Positions 32,201 to 44,431 are shown, counted from the stretch's first letter. The stretch is 64,000 nucleotides of DNA from Bryoerythrophyllum caledonicum (GCA_963971425.1 OZ020523.1:19759105-19823104), one strand, 5' to 3'. Numbers and translations: made by a program. Notes: generated by a model from the letters alone, not told the origin.

Positions 32201-35200
32201 TTTTTTTTTATATTCTCTTGTGAGATGGTCAAGGCATGCATGTGTAAGTCACTAATGCATGAAATGGAATCTAAACTGTTAGAGTTTTGTAGCCGAGGAT
32301 GATAGAAGATTTATGGAGCCCCCGGGTACCTCGGATCCGAGGGACTGATCTAGGCTTAAATTCCGGTTTCTTTGATTTCTGTGCACGTGCATTTGTGCTC
32401 GCATAAGTATGTCATTCCTGGAATTTTTATTTGAGTTTTAATTCTGTGCGATGGTCAAGGTTTGCTTGTGTTTGTTGTTAATGCATGCAATGTAATCGAG
32501 ATTAGAGTTTTGTAGCCGAGGATGATAGCAGATTTTGAGAGATCAAGGGTACCTCGGATCCGAGGGACATGTCCAGACTTCCATTTTAGGTTTTCAATTA
32601 TTCTGTCTTCGTGGAGTCGATGAGTTCAACGTATGGTTTTTTTTTTTTATTCTCCTGTGAGATGGTCAAGGCATGCATGCGTATGTCGCTTATGAATGAA
32701 ATGGAATCTAGGCTAGAGTTTTGTAGCCGAAGATGATAGTAGATATTGAGAGGGCAAGGGTACCTTGGATCCGAGGGACGTTTCTAGTCTTCCATTTTTG
32801 GTTTTCTTTTTTTCTGTCTTTGTGGAATCAATGAGGTCAACATATGCAAGTCAAGGTTTATTTTTTTTAGTATTCTCCTATGAGATGATCAAAGCATGCA
32901 TGCGTACGTCGCTCATGAATGAAATGGAATCCAGGCTAGAGTTTGTTAACCGAGGATGATAGCAGATTTTGAGAGAGCAAGGGTACCTCGGATATGAGGG
33001 ACGTGTCCAGACTTCCATTTTTGGTTTTCAATTATTTTGTCTTCGTGGAGTCGATGAGTTCAACGTATGGTTTTTTTTTATTCTCCTGTGAGATGGTCAA
33101 GGCATGCATGCGTACGTCGCTCATGAATGAAATGGAATCCATGCTAGAGTTTTCTTAACCAAGGATGATAGCAGATTTTGAGAGAGCAAGGGTACTTCGG
33201 ATCCGAGGGACGTGTCCAGACTTCCATTTTTGGTTTTCAATTTTTCTGTCCTCGTGGAGTCGATGAGTTCAACGTATGCAAGTCGTGGTTTTTTTTTTTA
33301 TTGTCCTGTGACATGGTCAAGGCATGCATGCGTCATTGCTCATGAATAAAATGGAAACCAGGCTAGAGTTTGGTAGCCGAGGATGATAGCAGATTTTGAG
33401 AGAGCAAGGGTACCTCGGATCCAAGGGACGTGTGCAGTCTTGAACTTTTGTTTGGTTTTTTCTGTCTTCGTGGAGTCGATGAGGTCAACGTATGCAAGTT
33501 GTGTTTTTTTGGTGCATTGTTATCCAGTGCAATGGACAAGGCTTGCTTGTGTCCATTGATCATGCATGGAACTCAATCCAGGTTAGAGTTTTATAGCCGA
33601 TGAATGAATGCTGAATTAGGGTTCGGCGGGGTTCCTCGGATCCGAGGGACGTGTTCAGTTTAAAATTTTTGTTTATTTTTTTCGCTATCCACTTGGATTC
33701 CTGCTTGACAACTTATGCAATACGTGGGTTTTTTTTGTATATTTTCCCGTGAGAAGCCCAAGGCATGCATTTGTATCTCGCTCAAGCCTGATATGTAATC
33801 CTGGTTGGAGTTTTGTAGCCAAGGAATGTATGCAGCATGAACTTGTAAGAACTTGTTCTTGTGTCCAGCTCTTATGTCATGCTCTTCTTTGATCCTGATA
33901 TAGCTTTACAATTGATGTGATTAGATGCGAGAACCGCATGGAGACAAGGTCATGCCTCCTATGGACTTGGAGATGACCAGTGTCGACACGACTACGGCTT
34001 TAGAGGCTCTGGACTCTCCGCAGGCAGATTCGAATTTAGTCCTTCAAGTAGTACCAGCGATGGGGATTGATCCCGGTTTGGACACGACAGAGCTTTCATT
34101 GAGGAAGTCCATTCGTGGGACTTCCTACGATGTGCTCCAGATGTCTCATTATCCATCAATCGGGAGTTGTACATCCCACTCTGCCAAATGTTGCCAATGA
34201 CGGAGGTGCGTATTCCAGTCAAGCCGGATATTGAAAAGCTGAAGAGCAAGTTTGTCAAAGGCTTCCACCCTGGGTTTGCATGTTTTTATGTAGAATTGAA
34301 GAACTTTTCCATGGTAGAACGCAAAGTTCTTCCTCAGAAGCGTGCGGGGTGGTCAGATCTTTGGAGGGCGGAGGACCGGAAGTTCGAAGCCTTGATTGCG
34401 AGTAGGCCAGAGTTATAATGCCTTTCTGATCGCTATTTTTTCGTGTGGGATGGCAACCACTGCCACCTTGCATGGATGGATGTCATATCCATCATGCATC
34501 GAAACGACTTTGCATTTCATATTCCAGTTCGGGCACTTCTATTAGAGCCCACGTTGGGAAACCGCCATATACTACTAAACGCCATGACAGACTGGAACAA
34601 GTGGGTTCATTTATTGATTTCTTTTATTTGTTTGTTTCCATTCCATTTGTTTGTTGTTTCATGGTAATTTTGTATTGTCTATGACATTAATGTACGTTGT
34701 CTTGCAGGCAGAAAGACTCTGACCATGTGACACAACAATTGTCACATGATGTGAAAAGAGTGCAACATTTTGGGTTGTTGGACTTTGATTAGCTCAAGGG
34801 TCTGATTAGTGACGAGGATCACGATGCTAGTGTGGCGGAGTGGGCAAGAAAAGGGACCAAAAAGTGGTACCATATGACCTTCGATTCATTCTTGAAGTTA
34901 CTCTATGAGGTATGATAGGATAAAATGTTTCCAAGATTGAGTATTATATGATATTATGTGTCGCCTTGAACATGTGTATGATATGTCATTGTATGTTTAT
35001 TTGGCAATAATACTAAAATTCTTCAATGATTTTTCCGTGTAGCGGGAGCTTATGGCAGCTCAAGAAGATTGTATTCGAACTTACCGTGATACACTTGTGA
35101 CCGGTGTTGGGGCTGATTGTGTTGGGAGCTCGGCAGAGTTGGTCACTCTTTGCTCCGAAGTGGTACAAAAAAAGAAGACACAATGTGGCACCGTACTCAC

Positions 35201-37986
35201 CCGACTTCTTGCCATTGCTGACCCTTGTAATGGTGAAGATTTTTTTAAAGAGGTAATCGTTTGTGCAATTCAGGATACTCGTTCTTTCATCATTATTTGA
35301 TTCATTTTATAGTATATATTGACCACTTATTTGTTATTCTTTGATTTAGGTTCTTCATCATTACAATGTTTATCAGAACAAGCCAGAAATTACATCTGAG
35401 AAGTTGCAACTTCTTTGCACTTCCAAGGTTTCAGTGAGGTTCAAAGGTAGATGGATGCGTTGGTGGAATTTGTCCAAAGAGGGCATGGATGAATACAATT
35501 TCCCAAACGCTCCATGTTCGGAGATCAGTCTTAAACCCTGGCTTGACGTGGCTACATTTTGGGCAGGAGTAAGTCCATTTTTCTAAAACCATTTTATTGT
35601 TTATTTTTCCATCAGTTGTAAGTTTTATTTTGTAACATTTTGTTTTCATTGTATAGCTTGAGGAGGAGGCAGAAAAGTATTTGCCAAGGTCGTGAAGGAG
35701 GACAATATCACCATTAGAATGGAAGGTCTCCCGAACCCGGTACTGGACATTGGCTCGTGGATTGAGGCCAACTCTCTCACATTCTGGAAGAAGGCGTTCA
35801 AGAACTATTTCAGTGCGTCGAAGCCGTTCGTGAAGTCTGATGAGTTTCTCAAGCAGTCCGATACACCTCATAGTGTTAAGAGAGTGGTGCTCCGATATTT
35901 TTGGCGAGAGCTCGTTGCTAACGGAGCATTGCAGCCTCGGGAGTTGTTAATCCAGTTGGGGAAGTTGTGTGATACCACTGTCAACGCTGAGTGTATCTTC
36001 ACAGAGTCTCAGTTGCAATGTTTCACTCGGCATCACTTGGCTCAGTATCCTAGGTACTTAGAGCTTTGGCATTTAGCTCCAACTCCAGGTGACAAAGTGG
36101 AGCTCCGGGAGTCATGTGATGCCTTGGCAACACATTCTGGAGCGGGTCCAGCTTTGCAAGCATCAGCTCCATTCCAGATTGAGCCTGAGCTTGAGCTCTC
36201 TGAAAAGGCCAAGGAGAGAGCAATACAGAAGGTAGCCAGGATCGTAGCCAGAGTAGCAGAGCGAGAAGCGGCTCGGTTGGAGAAGGAGACTGCAAGGAAG
36301 GAGAGGAAAGAGACTCAAGTAAGGAACAAGGAATTGGCAGCTCTAGTGGCAAAGGAGGGGCCCGAGAAATTGTTGTTTGCCGTGGGTCTTGGATTGTTCT
36401 CACAGCCGGCACCCGTATTGACAACATTTGGCGCTTTTCCATCCGCCAGCAGCCGTCCAGGAGCATTCGTTGCCAAACCAGCGCAGACCATCTATTCGAT
36501 TCATGTAGTGGAGCACACAGAGTCCACTGTAGTTGTTGAGGTAATCAATACCAGCACCTATTCTATCTTTAGTGAGTATAATTCAGTTACAGCTAAGGAT
36601 GACGTTCCGCCAGTTTGTTGGGATATAGCACAGTGGTTGATGATCCATGGCGGATCCAAGTCGCGGTACATGAAGGGGGAATTGACTGAGGATGGTTTGG
36701 CGGATATGTTCATATTTGACGTCCCGGAGGACTTGCCAGTTCCAGGCATTCAGGGTGGTACTGTGATTCCACCATGGAACACACTACCTACAGTGCCGAC
36801 CCCCAAGGGTCGGAGAGAATCATTGTGGATTCGGTTTAACTTCGAGTTGGCAGAGTCGTTTCTTCGTGATGGAGGAGCTATCATCGTATTCTATCCAGAT
36901 TCCAGATTCATTTCAAATGAACTGGTTTTTTGGGCTCAGTGGTCGGGATTTGACGAAGAGGTGAAGTGGTTTGCCATCAATGAACTTCCCCTCTTCTCTG
37001 ATGGTCGCTCCAGCCTCGTACATAAGACTTTCATGGTCAAGTGCTTCGTTCGGAAGAGGGATCCTCCAATTCCATTTGTCTTCAATGATAGAGTGGAGCT
37101 TTTGGCGGATGGGATTGAGCTCTCTTCAGACGGTCATCTGACCAACTACAACACGTAGGAGTCACTGACGGTGAGGGCCTCCACCGGGATGCCATGGCGA
37201 AGAGCCAGAGAGAAGTCGCAGAATCTACTGGAGGCTCTAATTGATCTTTGCACCAAGGAGGATGAGATCATTATGGACCTCACCGCTTCCACAGGTATAT
37301 TCATTTCATTTCTACATTTTGTTTTTTGATTATCCAATTATGATTCTAATTTATTACTATTTGTAATCCACACCTTTTTCAGGTGCATCTATCAAGGCTT
37401 GCAAAGCCTTTAAGCGTCATATTCTTGCCTTAGAGGCAGACAATGACTTGGTAGACGAGGTGCTTCGACCCATGATTCCACAGACGGTGGAGGTCGATTC
37501 TACAATTGTTGAGCCCATGGAGCAGACTTCTCTCAAATGCCCTTTGGAGCTTGGTGATGACGAACCAGAGATTAAGACTGCGCCTAAGAGAACTTGTAAG
37601 TAAGTCCTCTTCATTCATTTGTTGTTTTTAATATCTTATTCTATCATTCTTTTTTTCTAATGTGAATTTGTTGCAGACGGTTCTCGACGTCGTTGATGGC
37701 TTCTCTGTCAACACCTCCCGTTGGAGTGTTGGCTCGCTTGGCAGGGAAGGTTGTCAGTCCGGAGCAGCCGCATATTTTGCCTAAGCATGCTAAAGCTGCT
37801 GCCATTGCATCCGTAGTGCACTCGTCGCCTCAACGACGTCCACCGACTGCTCGATCCGGCTCCGGAGCGAGCGTTTTTGTGGATGACGAGGCTGAGGAGG
37901 CTAGTACTCATTGTAATAGTGGTTCTGATAAGAGTACGCCGTTTATCCATTAGGGCAGTGACGATGAGTTTAGTAGTGAAGAGTAG
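29211..37986 (+). pseudogene. ParB-like plus N6/N4-methyltransferase-like multi-exon gene, decayed (locus 2)
   Basis: Proposed exons: 29211-29412, 29516-29804, 30235-30309, about 30530-30635, 33925-34600, 34708-34909, 35043-35252, 35350-35568, about 35657-37294, 37383-37599 and 37678-37986. Most are bounded by GT-AG. Residues RYFFVWDGNHCHLAW (34434 on) resemble a ParB-type box. The large exon has a basic coiled-coil-like segment (36190-36350), then MFIFDVPEDLP (motif IV position) and FLRDGGAIIVFYPDS. The C-terminal part carries SQNLLEALIDLCTKED, EIIMDLTAST-GASIKAC and RHILALEADND. This order (IV before X-I) is that of beta-class N6/N4 amino-methyltransferases. The usual DPPY is not conserved. 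In-frame stops are TAG at 29313, 34790, 37156 and 37951, TGA at 29406 and 29756, and TAA at 34416. Frame changes lie near 34150 and 35670. The tail is acidic. Activity is unlikely. Confidence 0.55.
30720..33870 (+). repeat. Tandem repeat, 14 full units of about 220 bp with palindromic core
   Basis: Each unit contains, in order, TAGCCGAGGATGATAGCAGA, GAGAGCAAGGGTA, the palindrome CCTCGGATCCGAGG, GGACGTGTCCAG, a T-rich stretch, GTCTTCGTGGAGTCGATGAG, GTCAACGTATGCAAGTCGTG, a T-run, GAGATGGTCAAGGCATGCAT and ATGAATGAAATGGAATC. Palindrome starts are 30777, 31000, 31220, 31439, 31662, 31886, 32109, 32329, 32552, 32763, 32986, 33195, 33413 and 33634. Seven of the fourteen cores are perfect and the rest differ mostly by one or two bases. 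A partial unit follows near 33820. The array fills a proposed intron (30636-33924) of locus 2. Confidence 0.93.
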
Positions 37987-40900
37987 TGATTCATCTATTT
38001 TGTATGTCGTATTGACCTCATATGAGGCTTTGGATTTATGGATATATATCACCCTTGCATGTCTTATTTGATTATTTGGTTCATCGACATAAATGTTAGT
38101 ACTCTAGTTAGATAATCTAATAGCTATTGTATTATGATTCACGGATTGATACTTAAACAATTTTTATAATGTGTCTTTGAATTTAGAACTATACAATTAT
38201 CAAATCATGAATAGTATACAATGTTTTAGTGATTTTTAGATGGTCCATCACTATCATTCTCTCCATTAACCACCCTAAACCTTTGTATATAAATTACCTT
38301 TAACCTAAACACTCATTAGAATAGTACTACATATTTGACTTAATTAGGATAGCTTAACACATTCAAGAGAATTCCTCTACTGCAAGTCGCAGAGGTATTC
38401 AAGCAAAGCTTATCCTTAGTCTTCAAATATTTTCAGTAAAACAATTTTGATAGTTGAATAGATGTAGTTCATCTCCATATTTTTAATTCTATTGTATAAG
38501 AAAATAAGGGGATTATAGATGTACTTCTCCTCCATTAATCATATATGAAATCGTTATTATTAGGAACCGAAGTTTGCATTGTAATATATGTTTCATTATA
38601 TCTTATCCATTTACTTCTGGATGTAAATTTTCCCAAAAATTCTAAAAATAGTACCACGGCTATAGGAGCCTCTATTGAATATACGATAAATTAAAGCGAT
38701 TGCATGTTGTGGAATTTCTCTTATGTTAATGTTTTTATTTTTATTTTTTGAAGCACAATCCACCTACACTCACGGCAATAGGTGTTCTTTTTAATTTCAC
38801 AACAAAAACAATGGTAAAAATTGTCATGAATTCAGTGCTCGCCGCTCGCCGCTCACCGCTCACCGCTCACAAGATAGCATTCCTGCATGGTTATGAGAGG
38901 TGGGCATGGGTTGTGGGCGGTAGATGTAGATTGGTTAAAGGGAATGGTATGCACGAGGCAACAAATTCCTTGATTTGCGGCATCGATGGGTTGTCCACAT
39001 GGTGGCGGTAGGGACAACACCAAGTCGACCCTAAACTTGGCTCAATACACGTCAATCTAAGCCTTCTTACTGTGACCAGGCCCCAAAGACGGGTGTGGTT
39101 GTTTTAAGGCTCTATCACCACCAACATTGAGCTCACAACCATAAATCAAAGGTCTACAAAACATTATTCATGTGGTTTAAGGACTTCCTTGTTTTTAATT
39201 CAGATTTTCAACTATGTAGTAATTGAATTGTAGGTTGATTTTCATATTTCTTTTCACTCAAACAAAGAAGAAAAGATGGAGTTTGAGATGTAGAAGAAAA
39301 TTTAAAAATAAGATAGATAGTCATTTTAACATTTGCACATACATTATGAAGGGAAAGGATAGAAAGGGGATGAATAAAGACTTGAAGCAACAATTCAACT
39401 TAGATATGAAAAAGGAAAATAATGAAGATTGAATGGAAGGTTTTTTTGGAGAATCAAGTCAAAAGTACATAGGATATTGATGAGGCTATTTGTCGATTTC
39501 CAAGTCAATGGAAGTCCTATACTTTCAAATATTAAGATTTGCTATTGGTCCTATCCTTGTTGCTATGGAGCATAAATACATAAGACCGTATGTTTGGCTT
39601 ATTTTGGCACCTCATTGCCAAAAAAAAATCCTTTTGTATGCATTTGGACATGATAGGTATCACCCATGTATTACATAGATAACATCTAGACATTACACGG
39701 ATATCACCTATATGGGATGTTAAATATAGCTAAAGGTGACCTACACTTTCTAGAAATGACAAGAATGGAAAGAAATAATTCTTCATATCAGTTCTAGAAT
39801 GTCCAATCTAATCCACACTTCTTTCACTTTTGAGTGGATTTTTGAAAGAAATCTACAATGCTAATTATTTCAAAAACTAACTTAATTAACTCCTAAAGGA
39901 CCATTTCTCCTTGGGGGACAATCTCAACTTTGGGCAGGTTCCTAATTTTTTTTTAAATCTTAAAAAAAAAATCATTCCAGATTGACCCTGATAAAATAAC
40001 GGATATTTAAGAAAATATGGACAAATGAAAGTCCATAAATAGTGGTCGGCTGCGAGCCGAGAGCTGCCAAAGCGTCTTATCAATAATCTTTTAAAGTGCC
40101 TAACTCACTCATTTTCTATCCAAATGGAGCATATGAGATGTTTTTGGCATCTACAAAAAATGTAGATGTCAAAAAACACCTTATAAGCTTGATTTGGACA
40201 AAATTTGAGTAAGTTATGACCGTTTGAAATTTTCATACAAAGAGAAGCATCGGCTGGCAGCCGATAAGAATTTAGAGTCTAATCGGTCCACAAATGGTGA
40301 TTTTGTCCAGATTTTGTTGATTATTTGCTAAAAGCTTCGTGGAGCTATTTCTTAATTATTTTTTTGGATTCATGGTTTGAAAGTTATTCCACTCAAAGCT
40401 AGAATTAGGGGCATCAGGAAGCTTGGGCACCCCTCTAAACCAATGAAACACACGTGTTAGAGAGGGCATAAAGTAGGGGCACAAAGGATGGAGGAAGGGT
40501 GGGGTAGCCCAAATCATGGAAGATAAAAGTGCAAGGGACAACCCCACAAAGTCCAAGAAGTATGGACCAATTAAAAATAGATAGAAGAGAATTTTGTTGA
40601 TTTGAAGTCATATCTTAGAAGGCCCTCACTTCTTGGAGGAGTGGGTGAATGACGTGGCTCTTCATTTCATGAAGGGTCTCCAATTTCAAACCTTATAATG
40701 CTCGAATGATTAAATAAATTAATGAAAATGAGATGTTTCACTATTTTTATTTTTATTTTAAAAAAATAATGTAAATAAAAATGGCACATATGAGCTGTTG
40801 GGATTCTCAAATTTGCAAAATTTTATGTAGCAAGGAATTTTTTACCACTTTTGTATTCATTCCCATGGTTTTATACCCCCTTTCATAAAAGTATTTATTT

Positions 40901-41580
40901 CCTCCTTCGGAGACCGGCGTTCTTCTTCTTCTTCTTCTTATTTATTTCCACATGTTATTCTCCTTGTTTTGACCCTAAATTTTGCACAAAATTAGCTAAC
41001 ACTGTATAGATCATATTGGCAATGGTTTTGAACACACTTTAGTGTAAATATTACAAGATATGCTAAGTCAAAGTGGGCTGGCCTTGCTAGGCAAGTGGGA
41101 AAAAACTATTTCTTGCACTTAAAAAATGGATGGATTTAAATGATGTCCGGTGACAAAAGATGAGATATGAAATAGTTTATTTATAGTTGAATATGAAAAC
41201 GCTTGAAAATTTAGAGGTGAGATTATTTATTTAAGGCAATGACTTTTTGGTGCAATATAAAAGATTTTAGTGTTGGGTGGTACTTGTAGTGGTTTCCTAC
41301 AAATGCACTTGTGTCAAATTCTTTAGTTTCTAATTTAGTTACCATATACTTGATTGTAGAACAAAACATGATAAAAATGGCGGCAAGTGATTGGTGGATG
41401 AATGAGCACAAAAATGGAGTATTTTATTAACATAAATGGGTCTTCAAGGATTTACTTTAATATTTCATTAAGAAAATCCCATATTTCATATGAACTAATT
41501 GGAATTTCAGCTTGTCACCCAAAATTATAAGTGTAAATGCTTTTTGATTTTTTCTTGTGGATCACTATTTCAAGTGTGTT
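37987..41580. other. Intergenic region with one dispersed element copy
   Basis: No gene. Near 38835-38870 there is a short (GCTCACC)n-like tract. Positions about 39885-40560 share blocks with 51.9-52.4 kb: CTCCTAAAGGACC, CTTGGGGGACAATCTC, GGGCAGGTTCC, TTTTTGGATTCATGGTTTGA, CACTCAAAG and AATGAAACACACGTG. The rest is AT-rich. Confidence 0.45.
39885..40560. mobile_element. Copy of a non-autonomous element (TTAATCCCT-ended family)
   Basis: The block order matches the copy at 51,899-52,405, which has inverted ends. Here an expanded middle part carries two CGGCTGCGAGCCGAGAG / CGGCTGGCAGCCGATAAG palindromes (about 40048 and 40250) and a repeated AGATG..TTTTGGCATCTACAAA inverted pair near 40140. The right end is not well defined. 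Confidence 0.4.
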
Positions 41581-41584
41581 GCAT

Positions 41585-41836
41585 GCCTTAACCCTTAACC
41601 CTTAAACGGATTTGCCAGCCCGAAGGGCTTGGTTTTTTCATTTTTCAACTCACTTTGACCATGATTTTCTAATGATGGATATTCATCTTAATGATTTTTC
41701 TTTTTCAAAATTCTTTGAATGTATAATAAAAATCATGTGATATAATTATATTGTAAATGGTAGCTAAATATGGGTGTTAAAATTCAAAGATTCTATAAAA
41801 TTTCTATAGAAAGATTTGTCGTTTAAGGGTTAAACG
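41585..41836. mobile_element. Possible small inverted-repeat element
   Basis: The left end TTAACCCTTAAACGG and the right end, reverse-complemented TTAACCCTTAAACGA, are inverted over 14 bp around about 225 bp of AT-rich sequence. The left end also contains three ACCCTTA units in tandem, which weakens the case. Confidence 0.35.
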
Positions 41837-41911
41837 TCAGTTGGGAATCGTAAAAACAAGGACATATTTTACCCTCTAGAATACCAAAAAAGTACTAAAG
41901 CCTAATAAGAC

Positions 41912-42415
41912 TCACCTTCGGATTGAAAATTCTTCAACTAGTACCTTTCACTTGGAGGTCATTTCAGTATCTCAACCTTATCATGTTCGAATACGACATT
42001 ATACATATAAAATATTGTGGTTACCAACAACACCTTCTGACGTCCAAGTATTGAACCAACCAATATATTGTCCTCTACCTTAATTTTTGTGTAGAAAATG
42101 CTCTCCCAATTTGTGGTTGTTGACGTTTGCAAGTAGACCATCTGCATATAGTATTGTGTGTATCACTCTATTTTTCATGACCAACCAGAGGGATCTTGCA
42201 TCAAAACTTCAACACTGACAACGAAAGTTGTATACACTTGCATACACAAATGCCGTTGTCTGTAGAGGTTTACCCTTGAACGTCAGAAGGTGCCAATGGT
42301 GGCCACAATATTTTACCTACATGGTGTCATATATGAATATGATAAGGTCTAGATAATATTAAAATGACCTCAAAATGAAAGATGTTAGTTGAAGAATCTT
42401 CAATCCAAAGGTGTA
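41912..42415. mobile_element. Foldback element with arms of about 135 bp
   Basis: Arms at about 41912-42045 and 42275-42415 are inverted copies with scattered differences. Landmarks are CACCTTCGGATTGAAAATTC (partner CACCTTTGGATTGAAGATTC), AACCTTATCATGTTCGAATA and AAAATATTGTGGTTACC, ending in CACCTTCTGACGTCCAAG. The 230-bp centre has no gene. A lone arm fragment is visible near 3.63-3.70 kb. It is probably a non-autonomous DNA transposon. Confidence 0.65.
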
Positions 42416-44431
42416 AGGTGCTTGTTGAACTTTAATACATTTTTATGTTTTACAAAGTAAAACACAGGCATGTATATTCGGCTCCCAACTCACGTTCATG
42501 AGTTAATTCTTTAAGGATGAGGTGGCTATGGACGATGGTTGAATCCACAAGCGTGACCTATTACACTCGTAGATCCCCTATCATCCATAGTAACCTTGTC
42601 CTTAATCCTAGAATGTCTTAGGAGCTATAAATTCTCGGATGACAATTCTCGGATGATAAAGGATGTGAATGATCTTTGTTCATCCAATTCTTTTCTGGAG
42701 AGTTCATTGAATGAGTAAGAGATAGATGCTGATGAAACTTGTCTCATTGAGGTAGTCATGTTTTATCTAGAGAAGGAAATATTTTGTGACATGGATCTCA
42801 ATGTAGTGTATTTTAGAAACTTCTAGGTTTTGCTCTAAATATGAATTCGAGTCATTCAATTCATGCTTTCTGAATTTGAGTCCAACTAATGAAACAAAGC
42901 TTATGAAGTCTAGTTTCCATTCCAAGTCAAAATTTGATAAATACACAAAGTTGAACAAATTATTGCAATTTGAACTTTGGGCCCATAATCATGGTTGACC
43001 AATTTACTAATTTTAGCTGAACCCGGAAGTACACCCGAAGTTCTCGCACTGTAATGTACACCTCCGATGAAATTTTCAAAATTTTTGAGCATACATTGTA
43101 TTTGATATGAATTTTCTTTACTTTTTCTTCGGAAAATCACAATAATTATAAAATTTGACCAAAAAATCTACAATTTCTGTGATATTTGCAACACACGTGA
43201 TCTCATTTATATGCAATTTTATTTTTTTTAAATGCACCTATATTTTATGAAGAAATAGAGCACACACTGCAATGGAAATTGGGATTGATGCCACGGTCAT
43301 AGGCTCTGTCCTTTAGGGACTCCAGGGTTAAATAGCCCTGAGAATCGAGTTAAACCCATCTCCAAATTGGTCGGTGTTCGCCCCTAAATTTGTCAGCCGC
43401 GCCACAACCCCCGCTAAATTCAAATTCAAATCCGTATCTCTAAGCACCCATTCCCCACAGTGCTTCCGAAATCAACCAAACCCCCAACAACTATCTCCCC
43501 AATCCCTAGATCCATTGGCGAAAATCATCACAACAACGAAATCCAAAACCGTCACTACCCACCCAATAACCAAAGACCTCTGCCACTTGCGTAGATACTG
43601 TCAGTGACGGGTTAAAATACCTCAACTCCTGCATTGACCAGAGTCTCGGCACCTAAAACCGACAGAGTCTCGGCACCTAAAACCGGCACATCTACGTTTC
43701 TCCTCGCAGTGACGGATTTGGAACCATACATCCAAAACCGTCATAGTACCTAAGAGCGTTACTCTCTAAGTGTACGTCTTCGCTACATTGAACGCTCCTG
43801 CAGTGACGGGATTGGGGTGTCGCCCCTCCTGAAGCAACTCTCCTGCGGACCTCGGCAACAGACCTTCGCGAGGAAGTTCGATCCGCTACAGACACGAATT
43901 TCGCACTCTCACAGACGTGAATTCTGCGCACACAACACTTGGATTGCAACCACCTCCCCACGCTCTTTTACGTCCTCTCATTTGGTGGCCTATCGCCCGA
44001 GCTCCATCGCTTCCAACACAAACACCTCACATCCACTCAGCCTTTTGGTAAGAATATACGTCGATTGGTCGATTGATAGTGTCATGTCGACATTGATGAT
44101 ACATGGATTGGCCGATCGGTATTGTCATGTTGACGTTGGTGATGGCATCACATGAGTTGGTGGAGATGAGACAGTGGCGCTGGTGAAAGTTTGACATGAG
44201 GTGACAGGTTTTTCATGGTTGGAGCCTGGGATCAGTGGATTAGCGGAGGAGGTTGTGGATGCGCAGCAACATCAGGTAAGTACCGGTTACTACTGTTCTC
44301 ATTTTCTAATTTTGATCGTGGGGTTTTGGTTTTAGGGTTAGGGTTTGTTTGTTTGTTTGTTTGTCCGTTTGTCCTTTTTTTTTGGTTGGTTTGTCTGAGC
44401 GGGAGGGACAAGGCAGATTGAGGAGGGGACA
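42416..44431. other. Intergenic region and 5' side of APC7
   Basis: No other gene is seen. From about 43340 the sequence becomes GC-richer. It contains a perfect 23-bp direct repeat starting CAGAGTCTCGGCACCTAAAA at 43639 and 43663, and three CAGTGACGG blocks (43601, 43709, 43800) spaced about 100 bp. A further inverted/direct pair ATTGGTCGATTGATAGTGTC / GATTGGCCGATCGGTATTGT lies at 44060-44130. The region likely contains the APC7 promoter and 5' UTR. A short TTTAGGGTTAGGG tract and (GTTT)n lie at 44330-44370. Confidence 0.45.

Noticed and set aside
31645..32959. Several similar short plus-strand frames in the 30.7-33.9 kb array
   Set aside because: They repeat because the DNA repeats, differ in frame and length between units, and consist largely of phenylalanine runs from the T-tracts.
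23449..37158. TAG used as a sense codon (altered genetic code)
   Set aside because: TAG ends the intact transposase, TGA ends the quinone oxidoreductase and TAA ends APC7, and the decayed genes also contain TGA, TAA and frame changes. Deamination of CAG explains the pattern better.
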